A DNA stretch of 64,000 nt, from the NCBI RefSeq assembly GCF_008868125.1, contig NZ_WAAQ01000002.1, positions 806,001 to 870,000 of the forward strand. The letters run 5' to 3'. The DNA is from Microbacterium maritypicum. Lineage in GTDB: Bacteria; Actinomycetota; Actinomycetes; Actinomycetales; Microbacteriaceae. This document shows positions 17,106-25,241 of the stretch, piece after piece; the stretch's first letter is position 1; every line of letters starts with the position of its first letter. The position numbers and the translations under genes were made by a program. The notes under the pieces were generated by a model. The model did no database searches, had not been told where the DNA came from, and saw only the letters and a list, made by a program, of their open reading frames with translations.

Positions 17106-18527
17106 TCAGACCCTCCCGAACGCTCGCAGGGGGTGCTCGATGAGTTCGGTCACCCGCCGCAGGAAGCCGGCAGCGTAGCCGCCGTCGCACACGCGGTGGT
17201 CGAACGCGAGCGAGACCTGGACGATCCGTCGAGCCACGATCGCCCCGTCGACCACCCACGGACGCTCGATGATCCGACCGATGCCGAGGATCGCCACATC
17301 GGGGTGGTTGATGATCGCGGCCGAGCCGTCGACGCCCAGGCCTCCGTAGTTGTTGAGCGTGAAGGTCGACCCGCGCAGGCGCTCCGGCGGCATGGTGCCG
17401 GAGCGCGCCGTGACGGTGAGTTCGCGCAGCGCCGTGTCGAGCTGTGCCACGGTGAGCTCGTGGGCGCGGGGGAGCACCGGCACCAGGAGCCCCCGTTCCG
17501 TATCCGCGGCGATCCCGAGGTTCACGCCGTCGAAGGAGATGATCTCGTCTCCGCTCTCGCTCAGCCGCGACGCCAGCAGAGGATGGTCCTCCAGCGCGAG
17601 CAGCACGAAGCGGGCGAGGAGTGCGGTCAGGGACGGCGCCTTCCCACCCTCGGGGGCCATCTGCCCGCGCAGGTCCCACAGGGCCGTGGCGTCGACGTCG
17701 ACCCAGACGGTGGCCTCGGGGATCTCGGACCTGCTGCGGGTGAGCTTGGCGCTGACGGCCCGGCGCAGGGGAGACATCCGTTCGCGGGCGCGCACCCCGA
17801 GCCCGTCCACGGTCTCGCCGGTTCGAGGTCCTGTGGTGCCGGCGTGGTGGGCGGCGGCGCCGTCGACGGCGCTGTCCACGGCGGCTCGCAGCACGTCGGC
17901 ACGGGTGATGGCGCCGTCGGCGCCGGTCGCGGTGATCGCGTGCACGTCGAGACCGAGATCCCTGGCGAGTCGACGCACGAGCGGGGAGCGGACGGCGACC
18001 GGGCGGCGATCGGCCGGGCCCGAAGGCGCGGAAGCCTCGGAGGTGCGGGGCGCGGCATGCGACGCCGCCGGCGCCGCCGGCGACACCTGCTCGCGCGGCG
18101 CGGACACCGAGGCGGCGGACGGGCGTCGTCGTCCCTTCGCGGTGCGCGCGGTCGTTCCATAGCCGATGAGGACGTTCCCGGAACCCGCGCGCTCCTCCTC
18201 GCGGTACGCCTCGTGCTCGGGCTGGGCCCCAGGAGACGGGGCGGACGGCGCCGGCGATGTCAGGGGATCGGCCACTTCGAGCACCGGGGCGCCGACGTCG
18301 ATCGTGTCGCCGGCGGTGCCGTGCAGCGCGGTGACAACCCCGGCGAAGGGCGACGGCAGCTCGACGATGCTCTTCGCGGTCTCGACCTCGGCGATCGGCT
18401 GATCGGTCGTGATGGTGTCGCCCACGGCGACGAGCCACTGCACGAGGCCCGCTTCGGTCAGGCCCTCACCGAGGTCGGGGAGCCGGAACACCTGGGCGCC
18501 CGCATGCGGCTTCAGCGGAGTGCTCAT
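17106..18527 (-). CDS. bkdC: 2-oxoacid dehydrogenase E2 (branched-chain acyltransferase)
   Basis: 473 residues. An N-terminal lipoyl domain (lipoylated lysine K52 in EVETAKSIVEL) is followed by a Pro/Ala-rich linker, a peripheral-subunit-binding domain (about 180-215, VRRLARDLGLDVHAITATG) and the catalytic domain. That ends in FDHRVCDGGYAAGF, with the active-site His and Asp near 444/448. E2 passes acyl groups from E1 to CoA. It is the third gene of the E1a-E1b-E2 operon and overlaps E1b by four bases. No E3 gene is nearby. The branched-chain assignment rests on the heterodimeric E1 and the Lrp-type neighbour. Confidence 0.9.
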   Translation of the reverse strand: MSTPLKPHAGAQVFRLPDLGEGLTEAGLVQWLVAVGDTITTDQPIAEVETAKSIVELPSPFAGVVTALHGTAGDTIDVGAPVLEVADPLTSPAPSAPSPGAQPEHEAYREEERAGSGNVLIGYGTTARTAKGRRRPSAASVSAPREQVSPAAPAASHAAPRTSEASAPSGPADRRPVAVRSPLVRRLARDLGLDVHAITATGADGAITRADVLRAAVDSAVDGAAAHHAGTTGPRTGETVDGLGVRARERMSPLRRAVSAKLTRSRSEIPEATVWVDVDATALWDLRGQMAPEGGKAPSLTALLARFVLLALEDHPLLASRLSESGDEIISFDGVNLGIAADTERGLLVPVLPRAHELTVAQLDTALRELTVTARSGTMPPERLRGSTFTLNNYGGLGVDGSAAIINHPDVAILGIGRIIERPWVVDGAIVARRIVQVSLAFDHRVCDGGYAAGFLRRVTELIEHPLRAFGRV

Positions 18528-19549
18528 GCCTCGTCCTCCCAGTGCAGCGTGTCGATCGCGTCGAGCACGCGGTCGACGTCGGGGAGGTACCAGTGCTCGA
18601 GCTTCGGAGGGGCGTAGGGGGTGTCGAAGCCCGTCACCCGTCGTACGGGAGCGGCGAGGTACTCGAAGCAGCGCTCGAACACCCTGGCCTGGATCTCGGA
18701 CGCCACACTCACGTAGCCCGGCGCCTCGGCGATCACGACGGCGCGACCGGTCGACTTCACGGCGGCCGTCACGGTGGCGTCATCGAACGGCGAGAGCGAG
18801 CGGACGTCGACGACCTGCACGCTGCGTCCTTCGGCGGCGGCGACCTCGGCCGCTTCGAGCGCCAGAGGCACGGAGGCTCCGTAGGCCAGAAGCGTCACAT
18901 CCGTGCCGTCGCGGGCGATGCGTGCTGTTCCCAGCTCCGCCGTGATCGAGGTGTCGACCTCGCCCTTGGCCCAGTAGAGCTTCTTGGGCTCGAGGAAGAT
19001 CACAGGGTCGGGGGAGGCGATGGCCGCACGCAGCAGGGAGTAGGCATCCTGCGGCGTGGACGGGCTGACGACGGTCAGGCCCGGCGTGTGCGCGTAATAG
19101 GCCTCGGACGAGTCGCAGTGATGCTCGACACCGCCGATGCCGCCGCCGAACGGGATGCGGATCACCAGAGGCATCCGCATACCGCCGCGGGTGCGGTTGC
19201 CGAGCTTGGCGACATGGCTGACGACCTGCTCGAACGCGGGGAGCGCGAACGCGTCGAACTGCATCTCCACCACGGGACGCAGACCGTTCATGGCCATGCC
19301 GACGGCGGTGCCGACGATGCCGGATTCCGCGAGCGGGGTGTCGAAGCAGCGCTCTTCGCCGAAGCGCGCGGTGAGTCCGTCGGTGATGCGGAAGACGCCG
19401 CCCAGCGCGCCCACGTCCTCGCCGAAGACCACGACATCCGGATCGGACTCGATGGCGTCGGCCAGCGCTCTGTTGAGCGCGGCCGCCATCGTCATCGTCG
19501 TCGTGCCGGACGCGGTCTCGGTGCGGGTGTCGTCCTGTGCGATCGTCAT
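18524..19549 (-). CDS. bkdB: 2-oxoacid dehydrogenase E1 beta subunit
   Basis: 341 residues. Features of the transketolase-like beta subunit are VVFGEDVGALGGVFRITDGL (about 35-54), DTPLAESGIVGTAVG, EMQFDAFALPAFEQ, VIFLEPKKLYW and the C-terminal domain with YGASVPLALEAAE. It forms the alpha2beta2 ThDP-dependent E1 that decarboxylates branched-chain 2-oxoacids. It overlaps the genes on both sides by four bases (ATGA), which indicates translational coupling. Acetoin or pyruvate dehydrogenase is the main alternative. Confidence 0.9.
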   Translation of the reverse strand: MTIAQDDTRTETASGTTTMTMAAALNRALADAIESDPDVVVFGEDVGALGGVFRITDGLTARFGEERCFDTPLAESGIVGTAVGMAMNGLRPVVEMQFDAFALPAFEQVVSHVAKLGNRTRGGMRMPLVIRIPFGGGIGGVEHHCDSSEAYYAHTPGLTVVSPSTPQDAYSLLRAAIASPDPVIFLEPKKLYWAKGEVDTSITAELGTARIARDGTDVTLLAYGASVPLALEAAEVAAAEGRSVQVVDVRSLSPFDDATVTAAVKSTGRAVVIAEAPGYVSVASEIQARVFERCFEYLAAPVRRVTGFDTPYAPPKLEHWYLPDVDRVLDAIDTLHWEDEA

Positions 19550-20664
19550 CGGTGGCCTCCGTTCAGGGTGCTTCCGGCATCGGCGAGACCGGAGCGCTCG
19601 ATCTCGTCACGCAGCAGGTGCCACTGCTCATCGAGCTGCGGGGCTCGGGTCTCGGTCACGAAGCGGAACAGGTCTTCGGGATCGAGGTCGGCATCGGTGT
19701 TCAGGGCGGCCCTCATCGCGGTCGCGATCTCCTCCGCGCCCGCCGCGAAGCGCTCCTCGGCCTCGGCGTCGAGTGCGCCGGTGGAGGTGAGGTGTGCGCG
19801 CAGTCGCACCAGCGGATCACGGGCGACCCAGGCCTGCACCTCGTCGCGCTCGCGATAGCGGGTGTCGTCGTCGGCGTTGGTGTGCGCCTGCATCCGATAC
19901 GTGTGCGCCTCGATGAGGGACGGGCCCCCGCCGGCACGGGCGCGAGACACGGCATCGCCGAGCACGGTGAGGACCGCGGCGACGTCGTTGCCGTCGACGC
20001 GCTGTCCCGGCATCCCGTAGCCGACGGCCTTGTGGGCGAGGGAGGGGGCCGCCGTCTGCCGCGCGAGCGGGACCGAGATCGCGAACTCGTTGTTCTGCAC
20101 GAAGAAGACGACGGGGACGTGGAACACCGCGGCGAAGTTCATCGCCTCGTGGAAGTCGCCCTCGCTGGTCGCACCGTCGCCGCAGAGGGCGAGCACCACG
20201 GTGTCCTCGCCCCGATGCTTCGCGGCCTGGGCGAAGCCGACCGCATGCAGCAGCTGCGTGGCGAGCGGCGTGGCCTGCGGGGCGACGCGATGCGCGCGCA
20301 CGTCGTACCCCGAGTGCCAGTCGCCCTTGAGGAGGACCATGGCGTCGGCGGGCTCGACCCCGCGAGCGATCACGGCGACCGAGTCGCGATAGGTCGGGAA
20401 CAGCCAATCGGTGGAGCCGAGAACCATCGCGGCGCCGACCTGGCAGGCCTCCTGGCCGTGCGACGACGGGTAGACGGCGAGGCGCCCCTGGCGCACCAGG
20501 GCTCCGGCCTGATCGTTGATGCGTCGGCCCTCGACGAGCCCGCGGTAGGCAGCCAGGAGGGTGTCGGTGTCGGGGAGCGCGTACCGGTCGTCCACGACCG
20601 GCGCTCCGCTCTGGTCGATCAGTTGCACCGCGGTGTCTCGCGGGAGCAGGTCGGTGTGCAGCAT
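19546..20664 (-). CDS. bkdA: 2-oxoacid dehydrogenase E1 alpha subunit
   Basis: 372 residues. The thiamine diphosphate motif runs from GDG (162-164) to NN (191-192): GDGATSEGDFHEAMNF...FVQNNEFAIS. The phosphorylation-loop region reads EAHTYRMQAHTNADDDTRYR. It decarboxylates branched-chain 2-oxoacids with the beta subunit. It is the first gene of the operon, divergent from an Lrp/AsnC regulator, so expression probably follows branched-chain amino acid supply. Products would feed branched fatty acid synthesis, typical of actinobacteria. Confidence 0.9.
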   Translation of the reverse strand: MLHTDLLPRDTAVQLIDQSGAPVVDDRYALPDTDTLLAAYRGLVEGRRINDQAGALVRQGRLAVYPSSHGQEACQVGAAMVLGSTDWLFPTYRDSVAVIARGVEPADAMVLLKGDWHSGYDVRAHRVAPQATPLATQLLHAVGFAQAAKHRGEDTVVLALCGDGATSEGDFHEAMNFAAVFHVPVVFFVQNNEFAISVPLARQTAAPSLAHKAVGYGMPGQRVDGNDVAAVLTVLGDAVSRARAGGGPSLIEAHTYRMQAHTNADDDTRYRERDEVQAWVARDPLVRLRAHLTSTGALDAEAEERFAAGAEEIATAMRAALNTDADLDPEDLFRFVTETRAPQLDEQWHLLRDEIERSGLADAGSTLNGGHR

Positions 20665-20720
20665 GCGTTCGCCCTCCTTGCCGAACTCGGTGAGGACAGC
20701 TTGCCTGCGGGGCGACAGTC

Positions 20721-20747
20721 ATCCAAGATCTTTTGAAGAATCCTGGA
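20721..20747. promoter_or_regulatory. Inverted repeat in the bkd-lrp divergent promoter
   Basis: ATCCAAGATCTT and AAGAATCCTGGAT face each other across TTG. A further related half-site, GCATTCTTGATC, follows at about 20767-20778. Together they look like stacked half-sites for the Lrp/AsnC protein encoded next door. Both divergent genes start within 75 bp of the repeats. Confidence 0.55.
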
Positions 20748-20815
20748 TGAATGTGGCTGGAGTGAGGCATTCTTGATCGAAGTGTCAGAAATACTGCGCT
20801 GAGGGAAGGGGTCGC

Positions 20816-21253
20816 ATGGTCGCTCTGGACGAGACGGATCGCGCGATCCTCGAGGAGCTGCGCCGTGACGCGCGGGCATCGATGACGGCGATCGCGGACG
20901 CGGTGCACATCTCCCGCGCCGGCGCCCATGCGCGGATCAAGCGCCTGACCGATGCCGGCGTCATCATGGGGTACTCCGTGCGCACCGATCCCGTGCTCCT
21001 CGGGCACCACGCCAGCGCGTATGTGACCCTCGCGATCGAGCAGGCGACGTGGCAGGCCGTGAGCGAACGGCTGCGCTCGATACCCGAGATCGAGCACATG
21101 GCGCTGGTCGGGGGCGACTTCGACGTGATCCTGCTGGTGCGGGCGAACGATGCTCGCGATCTGCGTCGCATCGTGTTGGAGGACATCCAGGCGATCCCGT
21201 CGATCCGCTCGACGAGGACCACGCTCATCTTCGAGGACTACCCCCGCAACTGA
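20816..21253 (+). CDS. Lrp/AsnC-family regulator
   Basis: 145 residues. The AsnC-type helix-turn-helix (about 4-55) reads LDETDRAILEELRRDARASM then VHISRAGAHARIKRL. The RAM/ligand domain (about 65-140) contains IPEIEHMALVGGDFDVILLV. It is divergent from the 2-oxoacid dehydrogenase operon, so it most likely senses a branched-chain amino acid or related metabolite and controls that operon (compare BkdR). The start at 20816 follows GAGGGAAGGGG. Confidence 0.88.
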   Translation: MVALDETDRAILEELRRDARASMTAIADAVHISRAGAHARIKRLTDAGVIMGYSVRTDPVLLGHHASAYVTLAIEQATWQAVSERLRSIPEIEHMALVGGDFDVILLVRANDARDLRRIVLEDIQAIPSIRSTRTTLIFEDYPRN

Positions 21254-21395
21254 GCCCCGACCGGATCATCCTTCGCACTCGGACATCTGCGGCGCGCTCC
21301 GCGACAAGTGCGGTGACGGTGCTCGTCCGAGAATGAGAGGACGACCGGCGTCCACCCCGCCGCCGGCCAGCGCCACGCTCGAAGGAGAGACACCG

Positions 21396-22835
21396 ATGTC
21401 CGATTCCGCAGCTTCCGCAGCCGCAGCGCTGCTCGACCGCATCCAGGCGCTCGAGGGTGCCGGCCGCGAGATCCCGGATGCCGCGACCCGCGAGGTCATC
21501 GGCAGAGCACCCGTCGCCACGGTCGACGACCTCGACGACGCGATCGCGAGGGCGAAGGCCGCGCAGCCGGGCTGGGAGGCGCTCGGGCACGAGAAGCGCA
21601 GCGCGCTGCTCCTCGCCGCGGCCGACGCGATCGACGCCAACGCCGAAGGCCTCGCCCATCTGCTCTCCCGCGAGCAGGGCAAGCCGCTCAACGGCCCGAA
21701 CGCCCGCTTCGAGCTGGGTGCCTGCTCGGCGTGGCTGCGCACCAACGCCACCACGGTGCTCGAGTCGCAGGTGCTCGTCGACGACGACACCATGCACGCC
21801 GAGCTCGTCTACAAGGCCGCGGGCGTCGTCGGCGCGATCGGTCCCTGGAACTGGCCGCTGATGATCACGATCTGGCAGATCGGTCCGTCGCTGCGCATGG
21901 GCAACACGGTCGTGGCCAAGCCGAGCGAGTACACGCCGTTGAGCGTGCTCGCGATGATCGCGGTGATGAACGAGGTGCTGCCGGACGACGTGCTGATCGG
22001 CGTCTCCGGCGACCGCGAGGTGGGTGCTCGACTGTCGTCGCACCCCGACATCGACAAGATCATGTTCACCGGCTCGACCGCCACCGGCCGCCGCATCATC
22101 GAGAGCTCCGCCGGCAACCTGGCCCGTCTCACCCTCGAGCTCGGCGGCAACGATGCGGGGATCGTGCTGCCGGGCACGGACGCCGCCGCCATCGCGGAGG
22201 ATCTGTTCTGGGGCGCGTTCATCAACACGGGTCAGACCTGCGCGGCGATGAAGCGTCTGTACGTGCACGACTCCGTCTACGACGACGTCGTCGATGCGCT
22301 GGCGGCGATCGCCGGTTCCGTGCCGATGGGCAACGGCCTCGATGAGGGCAATGTGCTCGGGCCGCTGCAGAACCGTCCGCAGTTCGACATCGTCAGCCGC
22401 CTGGTCGAGGATGCGAAGAGCCGCGGCGCGCGCATCGTCACCGGTGGCGAGGCGGCGCCCGAGCTCGGCGAGCTCTTCTACCGGCCCACCATCGTCGCCG
22501 ACATCGACAACGATGCGGCGCTGGTGCAGGAGGAGCAGTTCGGCCCCGCGCTCCCCGTGATCCGCTACACCGACGTGGACGAGGCATTCGCCTGGGCGAA
22601 CGCGGTCGATGTGGGTCTCGGAGCCTCCGTGTGGGCGAGCGATCCCGAGGCGGCGCGCGATGCGGCGTCGCGGATGCAGTCCGGAACGGTGTGGATCAAC
22701 TCCCACGGCGGACTGCACCCGATGGTGCCGTTCGGCGGTGTCAAGAGCTCGGGCTACGGCCTGGAGTTCGGCGTCGAGGGCCTCAAGTCCGTCGCCGTCA
22801 CCCAGGTCGTCTCCGGCCCCGCCCGGAAGGCCTGA
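21396..22835 (+). CDS. NAD(P)+-dependent aldehyde dehydrogenase
   Basis: 479 residues. Catalytic Glu is E249 in LTLELGGNDAG and the nucleophile is C282 in GQTCAAMKR; GPWNWPL, FTGSTATGR and the C-terminal FGGVKSSGYGLEFG are standard. The start at 21396 follows GAAGGAGA. The next gene begins three bases after the stop, so the enzyme is coupled to a GMC oxidoreductase: alcohol to aldehyde to acid. The substrate cannot be read from sequence. Betaine aldehyde and aromatic aldehydes such as phenylacetaldehyde are both plausible; the latter would feed the nearby PAA route. Confidence 0.88.
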   Translation: MSDSAASAAAALLDRIQALEGAGREIPDAATREVIGRAPVATVDDLDDAIARAKAAQPGWEALGHEKRSALLLAAADAIDANAEGLAHLLSREQGKPLNGPNARFELGACSAWLRTNATTVLESQVLVDDDTMHAELVYKAAGVVGAIGPWNWPLMITIWQIGPSLRMGNTVVAKPSEYTPLSVLAMIAVMNEVLPDDVLIGVSGDREVGARLSSHPDIDKIMFTGSTATGRRIIESSAGNLARLTLELGGNDAGIVLPGTDAAAIAEDLFWGAFINTGQTCAAMKRLYVHDSVYDDVVDALAAIAGSVPMGNGLDEGNVLGPLQNRPQFDIVSRLVEDAKSRGARIVTGGEAAPELGELFYRPTIVADIDNDAALVQEEQFGPALPVIRYTDVDEAFAWANAVDVGLGASVWASDPEAARDAASRMQSGTVWINSHGGLHPMVPFGGVKSSGYGLEFGVEGLKSVAVTQVVSGPARKA

Positions 22836-22838
22836 CCG

Positions 22839-24302
22839 ATGCGCTCCGTCATCGTCGTCGGCGCAGGGACCTCGGGTGCGATCATCGCACGACGCCTGAG
22901 CGACGCGGGGGTCGATGTGACCCTCATCGAGGCCGGCGGCTACGACACGAACCCCGCCATCCACGATCCGTCCCGTGCGGGGGAGCTGTGGCATTCCGCC
23001 GAGGACTGGGACTTCTTCACCGTTCCGCAGGAGCACGCGGGCGGGCGCCGACTGCACCTCCCGCGAGGGAAGGTGACGGGCGGATCGCATGCCCTCAACG
23101 CCATGATCTGGGTGCGCGGCGCCGCCTCCGACTACGACGCGTGGGAACGCGCGGGGGCCACCGGGTGGGGCTGGTCCGAGGTGGAGCCGGTGTATCAGGC
23201 GATCGAGAACGATCTGCTGCCCGTGACCGACGACTACCCCCTCTCGCCGATCCAGGCGTCGATCATCGACGCCGCGGTGCAGGAGGGCCTGCCGCACAAC
23301 CCCGACTACAACGGGGGAGTGCTCGACGGCGTCTCGCAGGAGCAGGTCACGATGCGGGACGGGCGCCGTGTCAACACCTGGACCGCCTACGCGCAGCCGG
23401 TGGCCGAGCGCATGACGATCCGCACCGGCGTCGAGGTGCACTCGGTGATCGTGCGCGACGGCCGAGCGGTCGGCGTGCGCCTGGGGGAGGGCGAGGGTGC
23501 GGAGGAGGTGTTCGCCGACGACGTGATCCTCTCCGCCGGGGCGATCGGTTCCCCCGTGATCCTGCTGCGCTCGGGGATCGGCCCCGCGGCGGATCTCGCC
23601 GCGCTCGGGATCCCGGTCGTGCACGATGCGCCCGGTGTCGGCGCCAACCTCCACGACCACCTCCTCTCACCCGTGATCTTCACCACCCGTCGTCCCGTCG
23701 GGCCCCCGCAGCCGGGGGTGTCCGTCACCCAGACGCATCTCTTCTGGCGAAGCCGCGACGATCTGGCAGAGCCCGACACGCAGCCGATCCACTTCTCCGT
23801 GCCCATGTGGGGCGAGCTCGACCCTCGTGGTGACGACGGGTTCACGCTGATGGCGGGCCTGGTGACGCCGCACAGTCGTGGGCGTCTGACGCTGTCCGGC
23901 CCTGGTCTGGCCGACCCGCCCCTGATCGATCTCGCCGCGCTCCAGGACGATCGGGACGTGGCCGCGCTGGCCGCATCCGTGCGTCAGTGCCGTCGCATCG
24001 GTGCGCGTCCTGCGCTGGGCGAGGAGTGGGGGGCGATCGAGGCGTACCCCGGTCCCGAGATCGCCGACGATGAGGTCGAGGACTGGGTGCGTCGCACGGC
24101 CATCACCTACCACCACCAGGTCGGCACCTGTCGGATGGGGTCCGACCCCGAGGCCGTGGTCGATGCCCGTCTGCGCGTGCAGGGGGTGGAGGGGCTGCAC
24201 GTCATGGACGCCTCGGTCATCCCGACCGTGCCCACCGGCAACACGAACGCACCGGCCGCGTTGATCGGCGAGCGCGGCGCCCGATTCCTCCTCGAGGACT
24301 GA
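22839..24302 (+). CDS. GMC-family FAD-dependent alcohol oxidoreductase
   Basis: 487 residues. The FAD-binding Rossmann motif is VVGAGTSGAIIARRLS (about 5-20). The GMC signatures are LPRGKVTGGSHALNAMIWVRG-like (about 73-92) and LSAGAIGSPVILLRSGIG. The active-site His and Asn lie in TYHHQVGTCRMG and PTGNTNAPA near the C-terminus. Relatives are choline dehydrogenases and aromatic or polyethylene glycol alcohol dehydrogenases. It is translationally close-coupled to the aldehyde dehydrogenase. No signal peptide is present, so it is cytosolic. Confidence 0.88.
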   Translation: MRSVIVVGAGTSGAIIARRLSDAGVDVTLIEAGGYDTNPAIHDPSRAGELWHSAEDWDFFTVPQEHAGGRRLHLPRGKVTGGSHALNAMIWVRGAASDYDAWERAGATGWGWSEVEPVYQAIENDLLPVTDDYPLSPIQASIIDAAVQEGLPHNPDYNGGVLDGVSQEQVTMRDGRRVNTWTAYAQPVAERMTIRTGVEVHSVIVRDGRAVGVRLGEGEGAEEVFADDVILSAGAIGSPVILLRSGIGPAADLAALGIPVVHDAPGVGANLHDHLLSPVIFTTRRPVGPPQPGVSVTQTHLFWRSRDDLAEPDTQPIHFSVPMWGELDPRGDDGFTLMAGLVTPHSRGRLTLSGPGLADPPLIDLAALQDDRDVAALAASVRQCRRIGARPALGEEWGAIEAYPGPEIADDEVEDWVRRTAITYHHQVGTCRMGSDPEAVVDARLRVQGVEGLHVMDASVIPTVPTGNTNAPAALIGERGARFLLED

Positions 24303-24464
24303 AGGTCCGGCACAACGCCGGCACGCCGAGGCATGGTGGAACGCGGTGCCCCCGCTCGACGACGGGGGCCCGCTGTTCCGGGTGCGCCCCGACGCCGAGA
24401 GCAGCTGTCTGCGCCGATCGACCTCATCCCGTCCGGTCTGCCGAGCTGACCGTGCTGCGTTCGT

Positions 24465-24836
24465 TCACATCAGCGGCAGCGCGACGGCGACGAAGATCAC
24501 CGCGATCGCCCCGAAACCCGTCGCGAACACGGTGAGCAGGAGCAGGAGGGCACCGCCGGGAAGCGCACCCGCGGCGCTCCCGGTGAGCACCGCGGTCGCG
24601 CGGCGTTGTCGTCTTCGTGCCGCGACCCAGAGCACACAGGCGGTGCCGACGCCGACGACCCCGGGAGCGAAGCCCCAGGCGGCGAAGGCGGGAGGCATCA
24701 CGAGGGGGAAGACCCGTAGCGAGAGCAGCGAACCGATCGCGATCGCGAGCGCGGTGCGCCGCCACGCCAGCTCGGTCCGCTCCGGCTGCAGGCCGGGATC
24801 GTACAACCGGGGCGGTGACGCGGTGCGGCGCATCAT
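24465..24836 (-). CDS. DUF202-family membrane protein
   Basis: 123 residues with about three membrane helices. The N-terminal cytosolic stretch LQPERTELAWRRTALAIAIG is the DUF202 signature. It is a shorter, divergent paralogue of the gene 13 bases upstream, so the two probably form a hetero-oligomer. The family is small and of unknown function. About 160 bp between this gene and the convergent GMC gene contain only a weak GC hairpin (24348-24369) without a T-tract. Confidence 0.8.
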   Translation of the reverse strand: MMRRTASPPRLYDPGLQPERTELAWRRTALAIAIGSLLSLRVFPLVMPPAFAAWGFAPGVVGVGTACVLWVAARRRQRRATAVLTGSAAGALPGGALLLLLTVFATGFGAIAVIFVAVALPLM

Positions 24837-24849
24837 GATCCCGACGCGC

Positions 24850-25206
24850 TCAGCGCCACAGGACGCCGGCCAGGACCAGCAGTCCGACCGTCACCACCAC
24901 GACGGCGAGGAGGATCGCGGACAGGGCTCCGGGCAGCGGCCGCGACTGCCGCAGCGCCCGTTCCGCGCGCATCCACTCCCACCAGGCGAGGGGTGCGACC
25001 ACGGTCCCGGTGACCATCAGCAGCAGCGACGCCGCAAGGCGGAAGCCCGGATGCAGATCCAGACCGAGCACCTCGAGAGCCACGCCGCCGGCGATCAGTG
25101 CGAGCGCGGTTCGGGTCCAGGCCAGGAACGTCCGCTCGTTGGCGAGCGAGAATCGCGGATCCGGCTCTTCTCCGACGGAGTACACGGACGAGGGGAAGCG
25201 TCGCAT
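24850..25206 (-). CDS. DUF202-family (YidH-like) membrane protein
   Basis: 118 residues, three predicted helices. The DUF202 signature reads DPRFSLANERTFLAWTRTALALIAGGVALE (split here at residues 17-36 and 37-46). The ATG at 25206 was chosen because translation upstream loses the family's short N-terminus. It is tandem with a second DUF202 gene. The upstream amidohydrolase ends 35 bp away on the same strand, so all may share a transcript. Function unknown. Confidence 0.82.
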   Translation of the reverse strand: MRRFPSSVYSVGEEPDPRFSLANERTFLAWTRTALALIAGGVALEVLGLDLHPGFRLAASLLLMVTGTVVAPLAWWEWMRAERALRQSRPLPGALSAILLAVVVVTVGLLVLAGVLWR

Positions 25207-25241
25207 CGCCTCATCGTATCGGCGCGGCGCCGCATCCCCGA

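Noticed and set aside
21225..23660. 811-codon minus-strand open frame across the ALDH and GMC genes
   Set aside because: Both plus-strand genes have full catalytic motifs; the antisense product has none and no ribosome site.
24348..24369. GC hairpin GCCCCCG/CGGGGGC as a terminator
   Set aside because: Only seven pairs, an 8-nt loop and no T-tract. It may help end the GMC transcript, but support is too weak to list.
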